In this document: piece after piece, positions 5,558-12,820 of the stretch | How positions within the stretch are numbered: position 1 is the stretch's first letter | How the letters are laid out: the number at the start of each line of letters is the position of its first letter | The notes under the pieces: model-generated | Told to the model about the DNA's origin: nothing | The model's input: only the letters and a program-made list of their open reading frames with translations | Database searches by the model: none | Assembly: GCA_017534365.1 (NCBI GenBank) | Contig: JAFWCS010000498.1 | Span: 1 to 12,971 of the forward strand | Length of the DNA: 12,971 nt | Reading direction: 5' to 3' | Origin: Clostridia bacterium | GTDB taxonomy: Bacteria; Bacillota; Clostridia; Oscillospirales; Acutalibacteraceae | Program-made: the position numbers and the translations under genes

Positions 5558-7435
5558 TCAGTCCTCCGTATAACCGCCCATCTCCTGCAGACGGGCCTTG
5601 AATTCAGGGGAGCGCAGCGTCGCGAGGAACGCTTCGACCATCGGGTGCGCGAGGTCGTCCTTGCCGATCAGGAAGTCGTAGGTTTCGTTGCAGATGGGGA
5701 TGAAATCCAGATCATACATTTTTGCCGCGGCGTAAATGCCGAGGCCTGCGTCCGCGTTGCCCGCGGCGATCAGCGCGGCGACCGCCGTGTGGGTGAATTC
5801 CTCATTGCCGTAGCCGAGGATCTCCTCGGGGGAAATGCCGTTCTGCGCGAGCAGATGATCGCAGAGCACGCGCGTGCCCGCGCCGCGCTGGCGGTTGACG
5901 TAGCGCGCGCCGCGGATATCCGCAAAGCTGCGGATGCCGAGCGGGTTCCCTTTTTGGACCATCAGCCCCTGCACGCGCCCGACGCCCTTGACCGCGACGG
6001 CGTTGCCGGCGGGTACGTATTTTTCGATATAGGATTTGTTATACTCACCCGTTGCGGGGTCCAGCAGATGGATCCCGCCCATATGCGCGAGCCCGTCCCG
6101 CACGGCGAAGATCGCGCCCATGCTGCCCACGTGCGTGGAGCAGACGCGGAACGGCGCGCCCTGTTTCGCCAGGAAGTCGGCAACCTCGTCGATCAGCGGG
6201 TCGTGGCTGCCCGTGATAATCAGCGTGTTGTCAATTGCGGATAGGGGCTTGTGCAGGCGGATTTCGACCTCTTCGCCCGCTTCGATCCCCTCGCAGTCCT
6301 GCGGGATGCGCAGGATGCCGTCCGCCGTGGTGAAACTCGTGATCACGCCGGCGCCCCGCGCGAGGGGCGAAGCGATGCGTCTGCCGCCGATCTGACCGAG
6401 CGACACGCGCACGTATTCGGTATATTTGAGCGAGGAGACGATTTTTTTGGCGAGCGTCGCCCGGATCGTTTCGCCCTGCGCGCCCGGCCGCCCGTAATAG
6501 AGCGCTACGACGTCGCTGACGATCTCGTCCAGGATCACGATGGCGGAAACGGGATAGCCGGGAACGCCGATGACGGGCTTGCCCTGCGCCTCGCCGAGCA
6601 CGGCGGGCTTGCCGGGCTTGATCGCGATGCCGTGCACGAGCACGGTGCCGAGCGCTGCAATGATCTCGCTCGTGTAGTCGTCGCGCCCCGCCGAGGAGCC
6701 GGCGGAAACCAGCACGATCTCGCATTCGGCGAGCGCGGTTTCGACGGCTGCCCGGATCTCGTCTTTGTTATCCCGCACGATCGGATAGACCTTCGCCTGC
6801 GCGCCGAAGCCGGCCAGCATCCCGGTGAAGATCGTGGAGTTGAATTCGATGATCTCGCCCGCTCCGGGGTTGCCGGTCGGGGGAACGATCTCGTCGCCGG
6901 TCGGAATGATCCCGACGCGCGGCGGCCGGAGCACTTCGATCACGGTGACGCCGCCCGCCAGCAGCGCGCCGCAGAGCGCGGGCGTGAGCGCCGTGCCCGA
7001 AGGGGCGATCATATCGCCCATGCACAGATCCTCGCCGACCTGCCGGACGTTCTGCCAGGGATAAACGGCGGAGATGATCTGCAGATTGCCGCCGCCCGCT
7101 TCGATCAGATCCTCGACCATGATCACCGCGTTGCAGCCCGCCGGGAGCGGGTCGCCGGTATCGACGACCGTATAATCCGACGGCGTCAGCGTCACGGGAT
7201 TGCGCTCGCTCGCGCCGAAGGTGCGCTCCGCCCTGACGGCCACGCCGTCCATCGCGCTCGCGTTATAATGCGGCGAGCAGATCCGCGCCCGGGCGGCGTT
7301 TTTGATGATCCGGCCGCAGGCGTCGGTTACGGCGACGGTCTCCGTCTTGCAGGCGAAGCCGACGCTTTTCAGATGCACGCGATACCGCGCCTTTGCCGCT
7401 TCAAGCGGCGTATTGCTGAGATAGGAATGTTTCAT
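5558..7435 (-). CDS. MoeA-type molybdopterin molybdotransferase fused to a periplasmic-binding-protein-like domain
   Basis: The 625-residue protein has two parts. Residues 1-398 are a full MoeA: YNASAMDGVAV (57-67), IPTGDEIVPP (177-186), VSAGSSAGRDDYT (243-255), IKPGKPAVLGE (272-282) and VPGYPVSA (291-298), covering the metal- and MPT-binding positions known from E. coli MoeA. Residues 402-625 resemble the PBP-like (LysR-substrate/TupA-like) domain found in some MoeA proteins, with TGSHDPLID, THVGSMGAI, HMGGIHLLDP, GRVQGLMVQKGNPLGI and YVNRQRGAGTR. The protein has no signal peptide, so this domain works in the cytoplasm. MoeA inserts molybdate or tungstate into adenylated molybdopterin; the extra domain may bind the oxyanion or sense it (inference). 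It overlaps the preceding moeA by ATGA. Confidence 0.93.
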   Translation of the reverse strand: MKHSYLSNTPLEAAKARYRVHLKSVGFACKTETVAVTDACGRIIKNAARARICSPHYNASAMDGVAVRAERTFGASERNPVTLTPSDYTVVDTGDPLPAGCNAVIMVEDLIEAGGGNLQIISAVYPWQNVRQVGEDLCMGDMIAPSGTALTPALCGALLAGGVTVIEVLRPPRVGIIPTGDEIVPPTGNPGAGEIIEFNSTIFTGMLAGFGAQAKVYPIVRDNKDEIRAAVETALAECEIVLVSAGSSAGRDDYTSEIIAALGTVLVHGIAIKPGKPAVLGEAQGKPVIGVPGYPVSAIVILDEIVSDVVALYYGRPGAQGETIRATLAKKIVSSLKYTEYVRVSLGQIGGRRIASPLARGAGVITSFTTADGILRIPQDCEGIEAGEEVEIRLHKPLSAIDNTLIITGSHDPLIDEVADFLAKQGAPFRVCSTHVGSMGAIFAVRDGLAHMGGIHLLDPATGEYNKSYIEKYVPAGNAVAVKGVGRVQGLMVQKGNPLGIRSFADIRGARYVNRQRGAGTRVLCDHLLAQNGISPEEILGYGNEEFTHTAVAALIAAGNADAGLGIYAAAKMYDLDFIPICNETYDFLIGKDDLAHPMVEAFLATLRSPEFKARLQEMGGYTED

Positions 7436-8628
7436 AATGCATACACTTCCACGGTGGTTCCCTGCGCCAGCCCCTCCGCGTTGCGGGGGATCCTGAGAAA
7501 GCCCGTCGCTTCGGAAAGAACGGAGATGACGCCGGATTTGGTATGAAGCGGGACGACCGACCGGTCCTCCCGCAGCCGAACGCAGAGAAATTCCTCTCTG
7601 CCGTGGTTGGACGGAATGTTTTCTGCCAGCGTGCCGACCGTCAGCGGCCGCTCGGGCGGCAGCGCCATGCGCGCGCGGAGGAGGGGACTGACGATCAGGC
7701 GAAAGACGAAATACGCGGCGAGGGGATGCCCCGGCAGGCCGAAAACGGGCTTGCCGTCAATGACGCCGAAGATCGTCGGCTTGCCCGGCTTCATCGCGAC
7801 GCCGTGAAAATAAGCGGTGCCGAGCGTGTCGATGATCCCCACGGTCAGATCCCTCGCGCCTGCGGAGGAGCCGCCCGAAATCAGCACGGCGTCTGCCTCC
7901 CGTACGCAGGCTTTGACCGCCTGTTCGATCGCTGCTCTTTGGTCCGCGACCGCGCCGTAGATGCGCGCTTCGCAGCCGGCTTCTCTGATCGCTGCGGCAA
8001 GCAGGGAGGTGTTGACGTCCCGGATCTGCCCCGGGGCAGGCTTGCCCGGCACGAGCTCGTCGCCCGTGGAGATCACGGCGATCACGGGCTTCTGAAAGAC
8101 CGTGACCTCGTCGATCCCGAGCGCCGCAAGGATGCCGATCGCGGCGGAATTGAGCCGGGTCCCTTTCTTCAGCGCGATTGCGCCCGCTGCCAGATCGTCG
8201 CCCCGCCGGTTGACGTTCTCAAACGGCGCGACGGAACGGTAGACAAGGCACAGCCCGTCGGCCTGCTCGGTGTGCTCGATCATCACGGCTGCGTCCGCGC
8301 CGGGGGGGAGCATCCCGCCCGTGGAGATCCTGGCGCATTGACCGCGCCGGAGCGAAAAGCCGGCGGCTTCTCCCATCAGGATCTCGCCGATCACCTCGAG
8401 CTGCGCCGGGATCGCCGCGCCCGCGCCGAAGGTGTCCGCGGCGTTCACCGCGTAGCCGTCGACGGTCGCCCGGTCAAAGGCGGGCAGATCCTCGCCGGCC
8501 GTCAGATCCGCCGCAAGGATGCGCCCGAGGCAGTCCGCGGACGCGATGGTTTCGGTTTTCGGTTGGAAGCGCGGCGTTTTCTCTTTGATGAGGGCAACCG
8601 CGTCTTCTCTTGTCAGAACGTGCAGCAT
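7432..8628 (-). CDS. moeA: Molybdopterin molybdotransferase MoeA
   Basis: A canonical MoeA of 398 residues from the ATG at 8628. It shows FDRATVDGYAV (Asp57), the RISTGGMLPPGADAVM-like region (here ADAAVM), VISTGDELVPG (185-195), ISGGSSAGARDLT (250-262), MKPGKPTIFGV (279-289) and GLPGHPLAAY (297-306). It ends in the domain-IV segment VPLHTKSGVISVLSEATGF. It would insert Mo or W into MPT-AMP. The start is uncertain: a TTG 12 nt upstream is in frame, and neither has a good ribosome site; ATG is preferred because it gives a family-like MLxVLTxEDA start. It is the first gene of the minus-strand operon and overlaps the MoeA-PBP gene by 4 nt. Two differing MoeA proteins in one operon suggest a division of labour, perhaps Mo versus W. 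Confidence 0.95.
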   Translation of the reverse strand: MLHVLTREDAVALIKEKTPRFQPKTETIASADCLGRILAADLTAGEDLPAFDRATVDGYAVNAADTFGAGAAIPAQLEVIGEILMGEAAGFSLRRGQCARISTGGMLPPGADAAVMIEHTEQADGLCLVYRSVAPFENVNRRGDDLAAGAIALKKGTRLNSAAIGILAALGIDEVTVFQKPVIAVISTGDELVPGKPAPGQIRDVNTSLLAAAIREAGCEARIYGAVADQRAAIEQAVKACVREADAVLISGGSSAGARDLTVGIIDTLGTAYFHGVAMKPGKPTIFGVIDGKPVFGLPGHPLAAYFVFRLIVSPLLRARMALPPERPLTVGTLAENIPSNHGREEFLCVRLREDRSVVPLHTKSGVISVLSEATGFLRIPRNAEGLAQGTTVEVYAL

Positions 8629-8706
8629 GCGTTTTTTCAACTCGCAAATTTATTTCTGCCCGGCGGCGCAGGCAGGCAGCCCGCTCCGCGCGGCGGTGTT
8701 TGCTTC

Positions 8707-8735
8707 ATACTACCATAGATGCGAAAAAAAATAAA
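8707..8735 (-). promoter_or_regulatory. Probable promoter of the moeA-to-MOSC operon
   Basis: On the minus strand TAGTAT (8707-8712) has TGG just upstream (extended -10). The hexamer 17 nt further, TTTATT (8730-8735), is a weak -35. The leader to the ATG would be about 70 nt and GC-rich, with a small CTGCC/GGCAG hairpin. It is the best candidate in the divergent gap but not certain. Confidence 0.45.
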
Positions 8736-8743
8736 GCTTTTTA

Positions 8744-8772
8744 TTGAATTTTATGAATTTATATGCTATAAA
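8744..8772 (+). promoter_or_regulatory. Sigma-A promoter of the mogA-AOR operon
   Basis: TTGAAT (8744-8749) and TATAAA (8767-8772) are 17 nt apart in an AT-rich stretch, with TGC before the -10 box. Transcription would start near 8777-8779, leaving a leader of only about 11-13 nt before the mogA ATG at 8790. Confidence 0.78.
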
Positions 8773-8789
8773 TAATATGGGTGATTGGA

Positions 8790-9284
8790 ATGATTTTCGG
8801 AATTCTATGCGTCAGCGACCGATGCTTCCGGGGCGAATGCGAGGATCAGAGCGGTCCCGCGATCGCCGCGTGCGTCGCGCCGCTGTCAACCAAAAACGAC
8901 TATCTGCTTGTGCCGGACGAACAGGATCAGATCGCGCAGGCGCTCATCGAGCTGGCGGATCACTGCGGCGCGGACGTGGTTTTCACGACCGGCGGCACCG
9001 GCTTTGCCCCGCGGGACGTTACGCCCGAGGCGACGAAGGCGGTCATCGAAAAGGAGGTCCCGGGGATCCCGGAGGCCATCCGCGCGCGCAGCCTTGCGAT
9101 TACGGACAGAGCCATGCTCTCGCGCGCCGTGAGCGGCATCCGCGGCAAAACGCTGATCATCAATCTGCCCGGCAGCCCGAAGGCCGTCAGAGAAAGCATC
9201 GAGGTCGTGCTCCCGGTGCTCGAGCACGCGGTCGAGACCCTCGGCGGCAATACGCAATCCTGCGGAGGGAATTACGGCAAATGA
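8790..9284 (+). CDS. mogA: Molybdopterin adenylyltransferase MogA/MoaB
   Basis: MogA activates molybdopterin by attaching AMP, making the substrate on which MoeA acts. The 164-residue length fits the single-domain family. Motifs are GILCVSDRCFRGECEDQSGP (split: VSDR 8-11, DQSGP 19-23), the MPT-binding loop VVFTTGGTGFAPRDVTPEAT (TTGGTG 66-71, Asp76), and INLPGSPKAVRES (124-136). The ATG at 8790 is chosen because GGTGAT, complementary to the 16S tail, lies just upstream. A GTG at 8781 or an upstream TTG would fall at or before the predicted transcription start. It is divergent from the cofactor operon and first in the AOR operon. Its stop overlaps the next start by ATGA. Confidence 0.94.
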   Translation: MIFGILCVSDRCFRGECEDQSGPAIAACVAPLSTKNDYLLVPDEQDQIAQALIELADHCGADVVFTTGGTGFAPRDVTPEATKAVIEKEVPGIPEAIRARSLAITDRAMLSRAVSGIRGKTLIINLPGSPKAVRESIEVVLPVLEHAVETLGGNTQSCGGNYGK

Positions 9285-9916
9285 GTATGAAATCCGAGAT
9301 CCAGGGCTTTGATATTTCCGGCAGAAGCGCCGCGGTCATCGGCTGCGGCGGGCTGGGCACGAACGCTGCCGTGCATCTTGCAGGGGCAGGGATCGGGCGG
9401 CTGCTGCTGATCGACTTCGACACGGTGGAGGAACGCAATCTCAACAGGCAGTATTTCTATACCGGCGCCGACATCGGCCGGGAAAAAGCCCGGCTGCTCG
9501 CCGCGCGGCTGCAGGCTTATGCGCCGGAGGTTGAGATCCGCTGCCATGCCGGCCGGTTCGAAGGCGCGCTCGTGGAGGACTATGACCTTGTGATCGTCGC
9601 GGTCGATAATATCGCTGCCAGGCGGGAGGCGAACGCCTGCTGCAAGGCGCGGGGGATCCCCTGCGTCAACGGCAGCATCAACGGCTTTTTCGGCACGGCG
9701 TATCTTTATCTCCCGGGCAAAACGCCCGATCTGGAGGCGGCCGGCTGCCTGAATGAAACCGGCGGGCGGAACCGCTCCCCGAGCACGACCGCCGCGATCA
9801 TCGGCGCGCTCGAAGCGCAGCTCGCGGTCGATTATTTCCTCGGCAATCCGCAGAGCGCCGGGAAGCTTTATATTTACGACAACAATGAAATCCACACACT
9901 GAAAATAAAGGAGTGA
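9281..9916 (+). CDS. ThiF/MoeB/HesA-family E1-like adenylyltransferase
   Basis: This 211-residue protein adenylates the C-terminal glycine of a ubiquitin-like sulfur carrier. It has the ATP-binding fold GCGGLG (21-26), LLIDFDTVEERNLNRQ (acidic Asp45 and Asp47, Arg52, Arg56), the conserved Lys69 in IGREKA, and Asp109 in VAVDN. The likely partner is the MoaD-like protein two genes downstream. It is shorter than MoeB (about 250), and the two C-x2-C zinc pairs of MoeB/ThiF are not seen; only an isolated Cys156 remains in the expected area. ATG 9281 has GGAGGG 11 nt upstream and overlaps mogA by 4 nt; a second ATG at 9287 is less well placed. It could act in sulfur transfer for the tungstopterin or in another sulfur pathway. 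Confidence 0.88.
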   Translation: MSMKSEIQGFDISGRSAAVIGCGGLGTNAAVHLAGAGIGRLLLIDFDTVEERNLNRQYFYTGADIGREKARLLAARLQAYAPEVEIRCHAGRFEGALVEDYDLVIVAVDNIAARREANACCKARGIPCVNGSINGFFGTAYLYLPGKTPDLEAAGCLNETGGRNRSPSTTAAIIGALEAQLAVDYFLGNPQSAGKLYIYDNNEIHTLKIKE

Positions 9917-9921
9917 GGGCA

Positions 9922-11859
9922 TTGACTGCATACGGCGGCTACATGGGCAGAGTCCTGTTTGTGGACCTGACGAAACAGACCTTCAGCGATTTCCCCTGGA
10001 CCGATCGGGACCGGGAACGCACCCTCGGCGGCAAGATCATGGCGGGCGATATCCTGCTGCATCATATCAAGCCCGGGATGCAGGCGTTTGACGAGGATAA
10101 CTGGCTGGTCGTCACGACCGGCCCGCTGACCGGCTGCGGCTGCCCGAATACCTCAAGATTCAACATTTCCACGATCTCGCCGCTGACGAATATCGTCACC
10201 TCCTCCAACTGCGGCGGCGACTTCGGTCTTGCGCTCAAGCGGGCGGGCTATGACGCCGTGATCTTCTCGGGCAGGAGCGAAGCGCCCGTGACGGTCCACA
10301 TCACCTGCGACGGCGCGGCCTTTGAGAGCGCGGAGGCGCTCTGGGGGCTGACCACCGGCGAAGCGCAGGAAAAGCTCAGCGCCTATCCCGGCCGGCTCGT
10401 GATCGGCCCCGCCGGCGAAAACAAGGTGCTGTATGCCTGCGTGTTCAGCAACGAGCGCACGGCGGGCCGCGGCGGCGTCGGCGCGGTGTTCGGCGACAAA
10501 AAGCTGAAGGCCGTCACCGCGATCGGCACAAAGCTGCCGAAGCTGGCCAACGAAGCGAAGCTGCAGGATCTGAACCGGAAATGGACCAAGCTCCTGCACA
10601 CGCATCCGCTCACGGGCAGGCAGCTGCCCAAGCTCGGCAGCGCGGGCCTGATCGCGCCGATGCAGGCGCATTCCATCCTGGCCACCAAGAATTTCTCCGC
10701 CGGCAGATTTGACGGCTTCGAGAAGGTCTCGGGCGAGGAGCTCGCGGAGAAGCATCTGGTCTCCAACGCCGCCTGCACGGGCTGCGTCATCCGCTGCGCG
10801 CGGAAGGTCGCGGTCAACGGCAAGGTCGTCAAGGGCCCCGAGCTCGAAACGCTCGGCCTGTTCGGCCCCAACATTCTCAATGACGATATCGAAAAGATCC
10901 TGCAGTGGAATTATGAGCTGGATGAGCTCGGCATGGATTCGATCTCCTGCGCGGGATCGATCGCGTTCGCCATGGAGCTTGCCGAAAAGGGCATTCACGA
11001 TTTCGGCGTGCATTTCGGCGAAACGGACAATATTTCGCAGATGTTTGAGGACATCGCTTATCGCAGGGGAGAGGGCAACGATATTGCGGACGGCTCCAGG
11101 CGCATGAGCGAAAAATACGGCGGCAAGGAATACGCGATCCACGCCAAGGGCATGGAGCTCGCCGCCTATGAGCCGCGCCACGCGGTCGGTCAGGGCCTCG
11201 GCTACGCCACCGCAAACCGCGGCGGCTGCCATCTGAACGCCGGCTACATGGTCGTTGTGGAGGGGCTCGGGCTCGACGTCAATTCCCTCACGCCGCACGG
11301 CAAGGCCGCGATCGGCATCATGTTCCAGAATCTGATGGAATCCGTCTCCGCGGGCGGCAGCTGCCTGTTCACGAGCTACGCGGTGCTGCCCGGCTTCCTG
11401 ATCGGCAAGCCGAATATGCTCCTGACCAAGGCCGTGCTCGCCGCGTTCCCCTACGTCGGCCCCGTTGTGAATCTTCTGAGCCATTTCACGAAGGTCCCGC
11501 AGCTGAATATCCCGCTCCTGCCGCACGCGATCGCCGTGAAGCACGCGACCGGCATGCGCTCCAACATGGCGAAATTCCTCACCTGGGGCGCCTACGGCTA
11601 CAACTGCGAGCGCATCGCGAACGTCATTCTCGGGCAGAAGGCCGGCGCGGATAAGCTGCCGAAGCGGCTGACCGACGAGCTGCAGGATCCCGACAATCCG
11701 AAGACGAAGGTGCCGCTCGAGCAGATGAAGAAGGTCTATTACCGCGCGCGCGGGTGGAAGGACGGCATTCCGACCTGGCACCGGCTGAAAACGCTCGGCG
11801 TCAGGCTCGACAAATCTGTGTATGACGCGGCGGTCGCCGCCGCAAAACAGCCCGAATAA
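9922..11859 (+). CDS. aor: Aldehyde ferredoxin oxidoreductase family tungsten/molybdopterin enzyme
   Basis: AOR-family enzymes oxidise aldehydes to acids, or run reverse, with a bis-pterin tungsten centre and one 4Fe-4S cluster. The 645-residue protein begins AYGGYMGRVLFVDLT, the usual start of the family. Cluster cysteines are Cys285, 288 and 292 (CTGCVIRC) with Cys481 the probable fourth, close to 288/291/295/494 of Pyrococcus furiosus AOR. GPELET (Glu307), DELGMD (334-339, first pterin motif) and NRGGCHL (His437) are present. In the second pterin motif, family DxxGLC, the Asp position is Ser476 (SAGGSC). TTG 9922 is chosen because AAGGAG lies 8 nt before it; a GTG at 9913 sits on the ribosome site. 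The substrate is unknown. Its neighbours supply cofactor maturation and an electron carrier, so it is the product-using enzyme of this island. Confidence 0.94.
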   Translation: MTAYGGYMGRVLFVDLTKQTFSDFPWTDRDRERTLGGKIMAGDILLHHIKPGMQAFDEDNWLVVTTGPLTGCGCPNTSRFNISTISPLTNIVTSSNCGGDFGLALKRAGYDAVIFSGRSEAPVTVHITCDGAAFESAEALWGLTTGEAQEKLSAYPGRLVIGPAGENKVLYACVFSNERTAGRGGVGAVFGDKKLKAVTAIGTKLPKLANEAKLQDLNRKWTKLLHTHPLTGRQLPKLGSAGLIAPMQAHSILATKNFSAGRFDGFEKVSGEELAEKHLVSNAACTGCVIRCARKVAVNGKVVKGPELETLGLFGPNILNDDIEKILQWNYELDELGMDSISCAGSIAFAMELAEKGIHDFGVHFGETDNISQMFEDIAYRRGEGNDIADGSRRMSEKYGGKEYAIHAKGMELAAYEPRHAVGQGLGYATANRGGCHLNAGYMVVVEGLGLDVNSLTPHGKAAIGIMFQNLMESVSAGGSCLFTSYAVLPGFLIGKPNMLLTKAVLAAFPYVGPVVNLLSHFTKVPQLNIPLLPHAIAVKHATGMRSNMAKFLTWGAYGYNCERIANVILGQKAGADKLPKRLTDELQDPDNPKTKVPLEQMKKVYYRARGWKDGIPTWHRLKTLGVRLDKSVYDAAVAAAKQPE

Positions 11860-11871
11860 GGAGGTTGCAAA

Positions 11872-12123
11872 ATGGCAGCTGTCAAGGTGAAACTGTTTGG
11901 CGTTTACAGGGTCGATACGCATATTTCCGATCTTGAGATCCGGGCCGACAAGCTCTCCGATCTGCTCGGGGAGCTCAACCGGATCGCGGTTGGCGAGCAG
12001 AAAAGCAGCATTTCCTTTACCGACGCGTCCGTGTTTATCAATGGGACGCATTGCACGAAGAAACGGCAGAAACTCAGCGACGGAGACGAAGTCTGGCTTC
12101 TCTCACCCGCTTCGGGAGGTTGA
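11872..12123 (+). CDS. MoaD/ThiS-family sulfur carrier protein
   Basis: This 83-residue beta-grasp protein ends in Ser-Gly-Gly (82-83 being Gly-Gly), the tail that is adenylated by a ThiF/MoeB enzyme and then thiocarboxylated. It shows VKVKLFGVYR at the start, FINGTHCTKKRQKLSDGDEVWLLSP near the end (split: FINGT 55-59, LSDGDEVWLL 68-77), typical of MoaD/ThiS. It would donate sulfur for the dithiolene of molybdopterin. The partner MPT-synthase subunit MoaE is not in the window, so it may use a MoaE elsewhere or have another acceptor. AAGGAGG (11858-11864) overlaps the AOR stop and sits 7 nt before the ATG. In known tungsten AOR operons a small MoaD-like gene is a recurring companion (from memory). 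Confidence 0.9.
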   Translation: MAAVKVKLFGVYRVDTHISDLEIRADKLSDLLGELNRIAVGEQKSSISFTDASVFINGTHCTKKRQKLSDGDEVWLLSPASGG

Positions 12124-12126
12124 TTT

Positions 12127-12507
12127 ATGGCGTTCAGTATTGACAAAACGATCTGCGTGGGCTGCGGCGGGTGCGCGTTCACCTGCCTGTTCGGCGCGAT
12201 CAGCGCCGCCAACGACGACGCTTCGCTCTATGCGATCGACGAGGCGAAATGCGTAGAGTGCGGCCAGTGTTCCCACGTCTGCCCGGTCAGCGCGATCCGC
12301 GCGCCGGAAGGTTACCGGCCGATCAGAAAGGTGACGATCGATCGCGAAAAATGCATCGGCTGCTCCCTTTGCAGCCGCGTCTGCAAGGCGAAAGCGCCCC
12401 AGGGCAAGATCAAGGAACCCTTTGAGATCGATCAGGAAAAATGTTTCCGCTGCGGCGTCTGCGCCGCCAAATGCAAGCCGGGCGCGATCACAGTGGCTTA
12501 CGAATAA
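12127..12507 (+). CDS. Polyferredoxin with four 4Fe-4S motifs, probable AOR electron-transfer subunit
   Basis: This 126-residue protein has 16 cysteines in four C-x2-C-x2-C-x3-C motifs: 10/13/16/20, 42/45/48/52, 76/79/82/86 and 106/109/112/116. That is two tandem bacterial-ferredoxin domains, enough for four 4Fe-4S clusters. Only the second motif keeps the usual Pro after the last Cys; the others have Leu or Lys, which can alter potentials. It resembles the small AOR subunit of the Aromatoleum-type enzyme (AorA), a four-cluster ferredoxin that carries electrons from the tungsten subunit (recalled family knowledge). No FAD subunit follows. Start is set by GGGAGG 7 nt before ATG 12127, and the gene begins 3 nt after the MoaD-like stop. 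The operon ends in the terminator at 12539. Confidence 0.92.
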   Translation: MAFSIDKTICVGCGGCAFTCLFGAISAANDDASLYAIDEAKCVECGQCSHVCPVSAIRAPEGYRPIRKVTIDREKCIGCSLCSRVCKAKAPQGKIKEPFEIDQEKCFRCGVCAAKCKPGAITVAYE

Positions 12508-12538
12508 GCCGCCCCCGGCGCACACAGGCAGAATAATC

Positions 12539-12585
12539 AAAAAACGGACAGGCATTCCGGGCTCGGAACGCGCTGTCCGTTTTTT
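12539..12585 (+). terminator. Strong intrinsic terminator of the AOR operon
   Basis: AAAAAACGGACAG (12539-12551) pairs perfectly with CTGTCCGTTTTTT (12573-12585). The inner region forms a further stem (TTCC with GGAA). The T6 run makes it effective on the plus strand, and the A6 run on the other arm makes it work in both directions. It lies about 30 nt after the ferredoxin stop. Confidence 0.93.
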
Positions 12586-12599
12586 GTCGCAGCAACGGC

Positions 12600-12820
12600 A
12601 GGGGAGGGGTTGTTTCACGGCGTTTCGCCGCGACGGAGCGCCGGGACGTCGCTCCCTACGGTGCGACGCCGTTGGCATGAGGTTGCCGCCGGCGTGCGTA
12701 GGGCACGGATACATCCGTGCCGCCCGCGCGGGGTTTTGCCGGTAAATTGTCGGTCGACGGCGAGCAGGTAGGGGCGAACTGTGTTCGCCCGCAAAAGCAT
12801 CGAAAAACCACCGGCGACGC
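12600..12820. repeat. Cluster of GTAGGG-anchored hairpin repeats
   Basis: No gene is seen between 12508 and the window end. This part holds three short palindromes, each with GTAG at one side: GGAGCG (12635-12640) with CGCTCC (12650-12655) then CTAC; GTAG (12698) then GGCACGGAT-AC-ATCCGTGCC (12702-12721); and GTAG (12768) then GGGCGAAC-TGT-GTTCGCCC (12772-12790). The arms differ between copies yet stay self-complementary. Spacers between them look like unrelated GC-rich filler. Such dispersed palindromes are common in GC-rich Clostridia, from general experience. Confidence 0.7.

Noticed and set aside
8629..8706. Possible molybdenum-cofactor riboswitch in the moeA leader
   Set aside because: The predicted leader is only about 70 nt, shorter than the known Moco RNA motif, and I could not find its conserved core; only a small hairpin is visible.
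8744..9916. A 390-codon frame that would fuse extra N-terminal sequence to the ThiF-like protein
   Set aside because: The upstream part is the out-of-frame shadow of mogA and its start lies inside the -35 box; the real gene starts at 9281 with its own ribosome site.
10153..12051. Long minus-strand open frame (632 codons) opposite the AOR and MoaD-like genes
   Set aside because: It is an antisense shadow created by GC-rich codon bias; the product is low-complexity, Arg/Ala/His-rich and matches no family, while the plus strand encodes clear proteins.
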